Position numbers and translations under genes: made by a program
Notes under the pieces: generated by a model
Told to the model about the DNA's origin: nothing
The model's database searches: none
The model's input: only the letters and a program-made list of their open reading frames with translations
NCBI RefSeq assembly: GCF_003711515.1
Contig: NW_021167079.1
Coordinates: 1,105,471 to 1,169,470 of the forward strand
DNA length: 64,000 bases
Reading direction: 5' to 3'
DNA from: Sodiomyces alkalinus F11
Lineage: Eukaryota > Ascomycota > Sordariomycetes > Glomerellales > Plectosphaerellaceae
Shown here: in pieces, positions 55,308-64,000 of the stretch
How the letters are laid out: each line of letters begins with the position of its first letter
How positions within the stretch are numbered: the stretch's first letter is position 1

Positions 55308-57695
55308 ATGTCGGGCTCGGAACCAACTTTGAAGGAGTCGCCCGACTCTTGGCCAGCTGAGAGTCGCCACGTCGTCCGGGTTGTCGACAGATCAGTTGAC
55401 GAGATGGATGAAGCTGACAGACGTCTCGCGGAGCTGGGCTGCAGACCTGTACGTGCTCTCCCCCCTTATGCGTGGGGATCTCATGTCTCACACCGTGAAC
55501 CTGTCGAAGGACATAGGGGAGAAGTCTGATCATCCCCGCCTAGGTCTTTAAGCGAGAGTTCAACTACTGGTCCTGCTTCAGCTTCGCCCTGAGCATTTCC
55601 GGCCTCTATGCTACTGTCATGGTCACCTTCAGCTATCCCCTATTAGCGGGCGGCGCTGCCTCGGTCGTCTGGTGCTGGCTCATAGGGGGGATCGGCACCC
55701 TGACACTGGCCCTGTCGATTGCCGAGATCTCGTCGGCATATCCAACGTCTGGTATGCTGCGTCCGGCCTCTTATTCACTACTAGACTCCACGTCGCGGAT
55801 CACTTCTACGTCATGCAGGCAGGGTACTGACTCCGGCCCATTCTAGGTGGCATGTATTTCACCATAAAGTACCTTTGCCCTCCGGACTATGTTCCGGTCG
55901 TGGCTTGGATTTCTGGTACGTTGCGATTCCGTGCGAGGCTGCCTGGCAATCAAAAAAAAGAAGAAGAAGAGCAAATCTCAGTCACTGCCCCTGTTCAGGG
56001 AATGCAGGGCCGCATTCCAACCCGATTCTTCATCTGGGTCGCAACGGCCCGATTCCGTTCAAGTGGAGGCGTTCCTCTGACGGCATTTGTTTGATTGATA
56101 GGATGGCTCAACCTCATCGGCACTGTCACTGGAACAGCATCGGCGGAGTACGGATCAGCTCAGATGCTCCTCTCCTCCATCTCCATTGCCACTGGATTCC
56201 AGTACCGGCCCACCCAGGTTCAAACCATCGGCGTAATGGCGGTATTGTGTGTTGCCCATGGACTGGCCAACAGCATGTCCACGCGGTGGCTGAATAAGAT
56301 TTCCGGCACGTACGCCATTGTGCACATATCCATTCTACTGGGGGCTGCGCTGGCACTGCTGGCCGTGGACCGGAACAAGCACACTCCAGAATATGTCTTC
56401 ACCCACCTTGAGCCGCAGTCTGGCTGGTCACCCCCTGGATTCAGTTTCTGGTTTGGGTGCTTGAGTGTTTCCTGGATCATTGCAAACTGCGATGGAGTCG
56501 GACAGTGAGTTCCCTTGCCCCTTCTCCATGGACAGAGAGACGTCATCATACTGACAAGAACTCGCAGCATTGCTGAGGAGACCAAAAACCCGTCCAAAGT
56601 CGTCCCATTCGCCATTACATCGTCTGCTGTCTTCACATATGTTGTGGGTTTCTTGTACAACATTGTCCTGGTTTTCTGCATGGGCGACCCCCGCGAGCTT
56701 TTGGACTCACCAACCGGCATGCCCGTAAGTGCCGAGCCCGCTGGCTTCCTCCTTGCTTGCCCCTCCTCCCGAGTATCATCCCTTTGATCAACCCTCTTCT
56801 GTGCTGGATTGTACATTCTGACTTTGCCCGGCTGACCCTGTCAAAGGTCACGCAAATCTTTTACAACGTCATGGGTCCGGCTCCGGCAGTTCTGCTCTCC
56901 ATGGCAGGTTTCATAGTCATGAACATTGTATGCATCCCCTCCATGCATGCGGGCTCTCGCACCGTCTGGGCTTTTGCCCGCGATGAGTTACTTCCGCTTT
57001 CCCGTGTCTGGTTCCGCATGAACTCCCGCACGGGCACTCCAGTCCCGGCAGTTTGGTTGTATGTTGCCCTCTGCATCACTGTCAACCTCATCGGTCTTGG
57101 ATCCGACATTCTCATGGCGGCCATCTTCAACGTCTGTGTGGTTGCTCTCAACTGGAGCTACTGCATCCCCATCCTGTGTAAGCTGATCTACCCTACACGT
57201 TTCGAGAAGGGATCTTGGAGTCTAGGCCCGTTCGGCGTTGTTATCAACATATACTCGATCATTTGGAACGCTTTTTTGTCGGTTATCTTCATGCTGCCTA
57301 CCGTCCGCCCCGTCACCACGGACAACATGAACTACGCCTCGGTTGTATTGGTCGTCACCCTTCTTTTCTCCGTCCTGTATTGGTACCTACAAGGAAAGCA
57401 GTATTACACCGGTCCCCGTACGTACGCCAGGGTGTCGGATGGGGATGTCCTGGGCGTCGACGAAGTGGTCCCTAGCCATGACCTGGAGAAAGCCGGGCAC
57501 GAGGACCTGCCGGCGAAGCAGGGCGTTCAGATCGACGTGGAGGAAGTCGAGGCCAATAATTCAGAAACGAGCTCGACGGTGGCCATCGTCGACATGAAAG
57601 CACACTCCTATCTGCGCGGCCCAGAAGAGGTCAAGGAGTCGAACGATTCGCAGGAAAGCCTGCCTACCGGCCCGACGGCCACACCTCACCGATAG
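55308..57695 (+). CDS. Amino acid/GABA/choline-type permease (APC superfamily, ACT family)
   Basis: Six exons: 55308-55448, 55544-55751, 55847-55915, 56102-56504, 56568-56724 and 56847-57695, phases 0, 1, 1, 2, 0, giving 608 residues. The first membrane segment is preceded by KREFNYWSCFSFALSISGLY, the start typical of fungal GABA, choline and biotin-precursor permeases (Uga4, Hnm1, Bio5 group). GGGMYFTIKYLCPPDYVP-type sequence spans exons 2-3. CDGVGHIAEETKNPSKVVP is the consensus loop of this group (H-x-x-EE-x-x-NP). Twelve segments in total, then a cytosolic tail of about 95 residues rich in Glu/Asp/Ser with ubiquitin-ready Lys. The fourth to sixth exons keep the frame across all borders. 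The substrate is not predictable; GABA, choline or other amines are candidates. Confidence 0.9.
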
Positions 57696-58320
57696 AACGG
57701 CGAGGCATATATCAAAGTAACGTCTTTGTTGAGTCTGGGCATTGGGAAACGCGAGTGACTAGAGGTGAAGGGCCTCGGGTCTCAGCTAGCACCATGGCAT
57801 TATTCATACAGCATGGCATAGAAAACGACGCCATGGACATGGCACATCTTTCACAATATTATGACTTTGCTTCTTCCTCATTTCTTTCTACGGTTCTCTC
57901 CTTGTTTCCTTCTCTTCTCGGTTCCTGTTCAGCAACTTATTTTATTGCAGTTTGTTTTTCGGGTTGGGATATTGGGCTTCGGCAACTTCACTTTCGACTA
58001 TCAGGGGGGGGGGAGTGTATGGGTGAAGAAGGGCAATAAAAGGAAAATATTGCTTCGACGCAACCGCACCACGGAATGGCATATCACTCTGTCCTGTCTG
58101 ATAGATGGTCGACCAAGTCGACCGAAGTAACCCTAATAGGCCATTGCTACACTGGCATATTTGCAAAACTTCGTCATGTTGAAAGTCTTTTGTTGCAGTC
58201 ATTCATCATTCATTCATGAGGTCCTATCTCATTTCATCGTCACACAGAAGTGGGACGTCCACGAGGAAACGGACAGAAAGAACAGCAAGAGAACGAGAGA
58301 ACGAACATCTCACACCCTCT
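57696..58320. other. Convergent intergenic spacer
   Basis: Between the permease stop and the chitinase stop. Contains a G run (58003-58012) and T-rich sequence; no gene supported. Confidence 0.4.
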
Positions 58321-59697
58321 TCACTCCTCCTCGCCGTGCTCATATAGGCCTAGAAAGCCAGCGCTCACCAAACTCTCAGGACCGGGGCGATCGGACGCAC
58401 CAGTCCAGTACATCAAGCCGCCCAGACCGCGGTCCCTGACATAGCGGGCCTTCTGCCGCACGCTGGCCGGGCTGTCGAAGCTGACGAACCCCTTCTCGGG
58501 GTCACTACACCAAGCGGCAGCGGCGTGGTGGTCGACCTGCGCGTTGGAGACCCACTCGTCGGGGAAATCGCAGTAGTCCATCTCGCCTGCGCCTTCGAAG
58601 GGGTGGCCCGGCCCGGCGGCGCCGGGGAAATAGCGCGCATAGGCGGGGATGCCGAGCAGGATCTTGTTCGGGGGAAAGCCGTTGGACAGGCAGTAGTCTA
58701 CGCCCGAGTTGCAGTCCGCTCGGCAGGTGGCGGGGTAGTCGGATCCGTCGTCGCCGCCGGGGGGGAACAATTGGGCTTGGTGGCCGGCCACGTCGGTCCA
58801 GGGGCCGGTCAGGTCGTAGGCCATCAGGTTGAGGTAGTCCAGATAGGCTGCGGCTTGGGCGAGGTTGATGTTGCGGAGGACCCAGGCGCCGGGGGGGAGG
58901 GCGGTGGTGATGAGGTATTGCGGGCCTGGGAGTTGGGTGCGCAGGGTGTAGAGGAGGTGAAGGAAGTCGTGGCCTTCGGTTGGGTCTTTTGGATGTTCCC
59001 AGTCGACTGTTTTTCCACCCCCCCCGGCCCCCACCGGTCTCGCGTTAGCCGAGGATTAACGTCGAGGAGGAGAGAAGGGATGGAGGGTTGCTAGGCTCGT
59101 TGCTCCCCGAAAAGAGGAAAGGATATGGAGGGGAGGGGGCCTTAACTGTCTATGCCATCCATTTCATGTTCATCGACGAAAGCACGGCAGGCGCGGGCGA
59201 AGGTCTCGCGGGCTTCCGGGTCGGCGGCCAGGGCGGGAAATTCGGCGCTGGCACTTGCACCCCCGACGGAGAGGAGGGTGCGAAGATGAGGATGGGTATG
59301 CTTGAGCTTGGCGAGGGCAGCGAGACAGCCTTCTTCGCCGTCGACTTCGATGGAGTTGTCGGCCCAGTCATCTAGGGGCTAGAGAGTGAAGAGAAAGGTT
59401 TGGTAGTCAGACATTTATGTCGCGACGGCACTTTGACGAATTTCCTCGAGGCTGATGATGCAGCAGGAATGCATACCCTGAGAGTGCCGTCTTCATTCAC
59501 ACTGGTCGATGTTAGACAAGGAAAGCATGGAATGGGGGTTGACGGGGAGGGGAGAGAAATGAAGAGGGGCGACGCGACACTCACCCGACGAAAGCATAGA
59601 GAACGTGGCTCGCTTGGCTAAGGTTGAGATCAGAGGGGGCGAAGCCTTTGTAGACACGCCATTGCGGGTAGTACACTGCGTTGGCAAAGCCCGACAT
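58321..59697 (-). CDS. Glycoside hydrolase family 18 chitinase without signal peptide
   Basis: Exons 59697-59585, 59501-59477, 59378-59147 and 59006-58321, phases 2, 0 and 1, give 351 residues. Exon 2 is only 25 nt; it supplies GVNEDGTLR, which joins YAF to PLDDWADNSIEVDGEEG as in fungal GH18 enzymes. The active-site motif DGIDIDWE (D120, D123, D125, E127) is complete, E127 being the proton donor. Other family marks are LRTLLSVGGAS (SxGG), LNLMAYDLTGPW (MAYD) and LGGLMYWTGASD (W in the substrate cleft). The start MSGFANAVYYPQW enters the first beta strand directly, with no secretion signal. It would therefore act inside the cell or leave by another route, as in the non-secreted fungal GH18 group. 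Expected reaction: endo-cleavage of chitin with retention. Confidence 0.9.
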
Positions 59698-60935
59698 GGC
59701 AGAAGTCGAAAGGCTCGAGAAAACGCGGGTTAAGAATGATTACGAGTTTGAGTATGGAGGAGTGGGAAATGGATGGACATTGTGACCGCAGTCGCTTGCA
59801 GAGCTTTATTACGACACAGCCTCTCGACTTCACTTCAGGGCAACGGGTAGGGCTACTGGTGGCAAGAAGGGGCAGTGGATGGGCGGACGCGGAGAACAAG
59901 GACCCCCTCTCTGAACGACAGCTCACTGGCTCTAGATGAGGAGAGAGTGTCTCGGCAGCCACGCAAGCAGCTCATGCCGGGCTAGATCTATTGGATGCAG
60001 AAAGGGCTAAAAAAATATCCCTCTAAAGCCGAGTTTCATTGCGTTTGATAGCGGCAGAGTTCTTGCATCTCATATAGTCAGGCTCAATGTGTCTGTTTGC
60101 CATGAGAACTTGGAATGCCGGGTGAAAGATCTTCGGCCGATACACGCTCCGTGCGGGATGGAATGGGGGCGAAAGTGACGCCAAATGGGGATATGCATCC
60201 AAATGTCTGTCGGCTCGTCGGGTATTTGTGTTCTGTATAATAGAGACGGAGACGCTATTCAGTTCCAGCTTCTAGCTTCAACAGAAGAAGATGGACGGTG
60301 AGGTACTACAAGACGAGGAGCGAGGAGGCTTTTACAAAGTCGTTTTGAAGAAACAGAAGCGAATCCATAATTCATATCATTTGTATTAGTACCTACTGCT
60401 TTTCTTCGACGAAGTTCCAGCATAATTACATCTGAGTAATCCCGGTCAGGTCAGGACAGAGGCTGCAAATTACCGTTAGTAGCGAAAAGTACCGACGCGT
60501 TCTGCAAGATATGATTACGTAAAGTGCTTCGGTCATTATGTCAGGCCCCTGTATATGCCCCACGGGTTAGTCACGCGCCGCTCATTAATAACCTTGCTCC
60601 TTTTCTTCGTCCCGCAAAAACAATGCGGCATGTCAGACACGACTCGACATAACGGATACGACAAGGCTTGCACCGAACGTGTCCCACGCACGCCGAGTAC
60701 CGAATACGCGCGATCGGAGATGGATCCAAGGGTCAGCAATAAGCATATTCCCGGCATGGCGGGGATACGAGGATAATAATCTCGCTGCGCAGCTGTAGTC
60801 CAACATGGCTCGTCGTTGTCGGTAAGCCATAAGCCATAAGATGCAGCGTTCCGTCTCAACGTTCACTCACGCAGGGCGAGGGAGGTAAGGGATCAAACGC
60901 AGCCTGGCCAGATAAGGAGCTTGGACCGCAGCATC

Positions 60936-60996
<61 letters not shown>

Positions 60997-62055
60997 TTGT
61001 CGCATCTGAAAGGCGACATTCACAGGCAAACTTGTTTGGCCCAGCTGCACGAAGTAGCTCGAGCCAACGCCGCAGTTCCTGTTCCAGATCCCATCTCTCA
61101 GCTCCCAGCTCCCACACCTTCTCCCACCGGAGATGACATTAGCTCGCAAAAACTCACCGAATCGATGCATTGGGCTTGGGAGGACCAACACCACCAGCAC
61201 GCTCCGCCGGCCATGCCCGTTCGTCGTACACATCACCTTATTGCTTACCCTCCCTTGCTGTCCCTCCGGCCGGGCCTTTTCCCCCATTCCTGCGTCGCCC
61301 GATGTGTACTCCGGTTCCCAACGAGACGAGCCGCATGTTCTCTCAATGGAATCGTCGCCGTCATCGTAGCCTCCGTCCCCCGTTTTGCCTGGCCACGCTA
61401 CGCCAAGCTGATTCGAACTATTCCGACCGCCCGGGTCCTTTCCCCCCACCGGCTGTTGATGTTCCCTTTGACCTTTTCCCAGGGGTGAAGCCCCCAACCT
61501 ATTGTTGCCCAGGCAAACATGTGCTTAAGATCGCTGATCGAGTCCCCATTAGGTGCTGTATGGGCATTTTGCATTTATTTGCCTCGTATCCCTACCGTTC
61601 GCCAAGGTCATCTCCTCGGGCGCAGTTGCTGGAGGCGCTTTTCTTGTAACCATACACCATCATTATTCGCTTCCGATCCAATACATGGACCGGCAGTGTC
61701 AGTGTCACGTCGTCTACTGCTTTCCCAGGGACTCGGCTAGCCAGCCCGTGCATCTGCTCGTGATGGGATCCCCACGCGGGGAGTCAAATTCCCGGTATTA
61801 TTAGTACGAGACGAGCCCCTTAGTTGGTGTTTCCAAGACGACTCTCTCCTCTCGACTGCCTTGGTGATATCTGCTCTCGCCATATATCACACATTTGCAT
61901 CAGCCCTTCTTGCTTTTAGCTTTGCTTATCCGTCACATTTTAGTCTGGCCGCCCTCGTTCAGCCCGGTGTGCGTGTGCTGTGCCATCTTCAGCTCAACTA
62001 GCTGCCATTCGTTTATTACTCCCCGTGCAACTTGAAACCTAACCCGCTTCACGTC
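59698..62055. other. Intergenic, no supported gene; contains AG microsatellite
   Basis: About 2.4 kb between divergent genes. Frames at 60856-61497 (-) and 61170-61649 (+) overlap each other and the microsatellite, and lack domains. The T/C-rich stretch 61810-62040 is the likely promoter and leader of the deacetylase gene. Confidence 0.45.
60939..60993. repeat. (AG)n microsatellite
   Basis: About 27 uninterrupted AG units in intergenic DNA. In minus-strand frames it produces a spurious Ser-Leu run. Confidence 0.95.
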
Positions 62056-62923
62056 ATGCGTCCCTCTAGTTTCTCGCGCCTGGCAGCAGCTACTGCCGTG
62101 GTGGCCGTGGCCGTGGCAGACTCCCTACATCAGCGAAACGTCGAGTACGTGTGACTTCTCCAACATATGTGCTCTAAGCTTTGTCATCCGCCTGCCTAAC
62201 CTTCCCAGCAGCTCGTCATCAGTCGAAGGACTCAACTGCAACGCCCCCCGGAACGCTCCCCCTCTCGGTCAAGTCATCACCACCTGCCGTAGCCCAGGCC
62301 AGGTAGCGCTGACCTACGACGACGGGCCTTACATCCACACCTCCTCCCTCCTCGACCACCTCGACGACCTCAACGTGACGGCAACCTTCTTCCTCGTCGG
62401 CTCCAACTGGGGCCGCCAGATGGACGAGGACGAGTGGGCCTCGATCGTCCGCCGCATGCACGCCGCCGGCCACCAGCTCGCCTCGCACACCTGGGACCAC
62501 GAGGACCTGAACCTCCTGGACAGGGCCGGCCGGGCACAGCAGATGCGCCGCAACGGCGACGTCTTCCGCAACATCCTCGGCTTCGCCCCGCGCTACATGC
62601 GGCCCCCGTTCTTGTCGTGCGGCGAGTCCTGCGTGGCCGACCTGTCCGACATGGGCTACTACGTCGTCGACACCGACCTCGACACCAACGACTGGCAGCA
62701 CAATACCCCCGAGACCGTCCACATCAGCGAGCGCATCTTCGACGACCTCCTCGGCTGGGAGCCGAGGGGGGTTAGCCGCATCGTGCTCGCCCACGACACC
62801 CAGAGCACCACTGTGCATAGACTCACGAGCCATATGATCTCGACGCTGCGAGGCAGGGGCTTCGAGGCTGTGACGGTGGGCGAGTGTCTTGGTGATCCAA
62901 AGAACAACTGGTACTGGTACTAG
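62056..62923 (+). CDS. Polysaccharide deacetylase, chitin deacetylase-like (carbohydrate esterase 4)
   Basis: Exons 62056-62144 and 62209-62923, phase 2 (GTACGT donor, CCCAG acceptor), give 267 residues. A signal peptide MRPSSFSRLAAATAVVAVAV is present. The NodB domain shows motif 1 TYDDGP (metal-binding and base Asp), motif 2 SHTWDHED (H-x-x-x-H zinc ligands), motif 3 MRPPFLSCGE (R-x-P-x), motif 4 DTNDW and motif 5 VLAHDTQ with His. All catalytic residues of CE4 enzymes are in place, so the product should be an active zinc-dependent deacetylase of chitin or chitin oligomers, secreted or in the wall. It lacks a chitin-binding module and a GPI tail. Fungi use such enzymes for wall remodelling or, in plant-associated species, to mask chitin from host receptors. 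Confidence 0.92.
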
Positions 62924-63330
62924 GGGCCTTTTCCAATTTTTCTTTTTCTTTTTTTCTTCTTCTTCCTTCTTCTTCCCCACCTCACTTTTTTCATCGTCTC
63001 GTCCTGTTCGGCTTCTTTTGACTTCCACTTCACTTTTGACACTGCACTTGGGAAAACGTCTTGATGAAGATACGACACGATGACTCTTCGCATAATGGCA
63101 GCCTCGATCATCTAGGACCGATCCAATACAAGAAGGAGAAAATATATCGGGGGCCCCGTCAGACCGACTGCTTACTGGATATTAGATATATCACTTCTGT
63201 TTCTAGGACCACTGCAAGCGTCCCATAGCAATGCTTGGGTTTCCCCCCGCATCCTTTTTAATAAAATAACGTCCTCGCCGTCTTTGGTTCCCTTTCAGCC
63301 GCGTTTGCCGAGTTATGCAGTGTTCAGTCT
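62924..63330. other. Convergent intergenic spacer
   Basis: T/C-rich 3' region (62935-62990) of the deacetylase gene and the 3' side of the next gene. No gene seen. Confidence 0.4.
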
Positions 63331-63789
63331 TCAGGCATTCTCGTGTCGGACCTTGCCCCCTTTCTCCCCTCCCTCTCGACCTTCTTTTTCCTCTCTCTCT
63401 CGAACTTCTTTCTCCTCTCTTTCTCGGCGCTCTTGCTCCCTCTGCGCGGCCCGCCAGTACAGCGGACCCTCGCCCCCTTCGTAGTAGAAGTCCTTAAAAA
63501 GAGGTCCCTGGACCGGAATCCTCTTACGATCTGTTCTCCTTTCGGGTTCCCGGAGCCGTGAGAAATTTTCGTCCTCAACCTCCGTGGTTGTTGGGTTGGA
63601 ATCCGGGCCGCCTGTGTTGTTGAGGACGGGCCAGGTGTGCGGAGAGCGATAAACACCCGAGCCTGAGCCACTGCCCGAGGCCGATGCCGATGCCGGTGCA
63701 GAGCTGGACTGTCTCGGTGCCGGGAGGGTGCTACTCGGCTGTGTTTTGCCGTATAGGCGGGACTTGGCCACCTTTGTTGCACGGTACAT
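63331..63789 (-). CDS. Charged hypothetical protein, 152 residues
   Basis: A single frame starting MYRATKVAKSRLYGKTQPSS. An Ala/Ser/Gly tract (ASASASGSGSGSG) is followed by a probable conserved part, YRSPHTWPVLNNTGGPDSN and GPLFKDFYYEGGEGPLYWRA. The protein ends with a Glu/Arg/Lys helix (repeated RER/EEK) that should form a single alpha helix or coiled coil. No signal peptide; the N-terminus is basic with Arg/Lys and Ser and might target mitochondria. A second register is also open, but its product is less protein-like. The family is not recognised. Coding potential is supported by composition only, so the true start or an upstream exon may differ. Confidence 0.45.
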   Translation of the reverse strand: MYRATKVAKSRLYGKTQPSSTLPAPRQSSSAPASASASGSGSGSGVYRSPHTWPVLNNTGGPDSNPTTTEVEDENFSRLREPERRTDRKRIPVQGPLFKDFYYEGGEGPLYWRAAQREQERREREEKEVREREEKEGREGGEKGGKVRHENA

Positions 63790-64000
63790 TTGTTGTATGA
63801 CGCGCGGAGACGCCCCCTGGTTGTCAAGGCTTGTTATGAAGATCGAAGAATGAAATGTAATGTGTTGGGGTTTCGGAAATTGTAGCCGTGGATAGGCAGC
63901 TCCAGCTTCAGCTTCTTTGCAAAAGTGGTGCAGTGTGGCAATGTTGGTGATTGTGAGTTCACCAGGACTGGGGAAATCGGTTCAGTTGAAAAGACGGGAA

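Noticed and set aside
60856..61497. 213-codon minus-strand frame with a Ser-Leu run
   Set aside because: The run is the AG microsatellite, and the rest has no protein-like pattern or splice support.
61737..61805. Possible tRNA (GAGTCAAATTCC resembles a B box)
   Set aside because: No matching acceptor stem or A box at the right distance could be folded.
62219..63028. 269-codon minus-strand frame
   Set aside because: Antisense to the deacetylase, which shows all five CE4 motifs.

Overview
The window is nuclear DNA of a filamentous ascomycete, most likely a Sordariomycete. Genes carry short introns with GTAAGT, GTGAGT or GTACGT donors. Gene families include Mdm10, MUP1-type permease, fungal GH18 and chitin deacetylase. 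A 17.6-kb transposon block has been almost stripped of CpA/TpG, the footprint of repeat-induced point mutation (RIP). The genus cannot be fixed from the sequence alone.

Left arm (1-25,234), ordinary gene space: the 3' end of a membrane-protein gene (1-143), a PLAC8 protein (436-1060, -), a methionine-permease-like transporter (4209-6086, +), an acidic protein with a C-terminal membrane anchor that shows only after splicing (6586-7488, -), a YdeI/OmdA-like protein (8355-9074, -), an acyl-protein-thioesterase-like hydrolase (10167-11012, -), Mdm10 (13038-14423, +), a ZIP metal transporter (15801-16979, +), ribosomal protein eS19 (17452-18437, +), an HxE...CxxC protein that may be a deaminase relative (19123-20292, +) and a probably GPI-anchored S41-type protease (22331-24735, +).

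Central block (25,235-42,814): three transposons nested inside one another, each junction supported by its own target-site duplication. A PIF/Harbinger-like DNA transposon (TTA duplication, about 38-bp inverted termini, Myb/SANT-like ORF plus DDE transposase) was hit inside its transposase frame by a Tad1-like LINE (13-bp duplication, TAA-repeat tail). The LINE was then hit inside its endonuclease frame by a Ty3/Gypsy retrotransposon with two 499-bp LTRs and a 5-bp duplication. RIP has ruined all three: the LINE catalytic Asp-Asp reads Asn-Asn, and the metal-binding Cys and His of the Gypsy zinc knuckle all read Tyr. The Gypsy element also holds a fairly intact reading frame on the strand opposite gag-pol. 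To the right lie two minisatellites between inverted TATCCTTGG words, then a RIP-damaged pseudogene (44229-44633).

Right arm (44.6-64 kb): a hotdog thioesterase (45751-46344, +) converges on a Gfo/Idh/MocA oxidoreductase (46683-48027, -). A secreted protein with two related trefoil-like lectin modules joined by an Arg-Gly and Pro-rich linker follows (48722-50344, -). After a 5-kb gene-poor stretch come an APC permease (55308-57695, +), a GH18 chitinase without signal peptide (58321-59697, -), a secreted chitin-deacetylase-like protein (62056-62923, +) and a charged hypothetical protein (63331-63789, -). Permease, chitinase and deacetylase would fit chitin turnover and nitrogen uptake, but they are not an operon and co-regulation is only a guess.

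Exon borders were read by hand from splice signals and frame continuity. Family names rest on motifs, not on a search.
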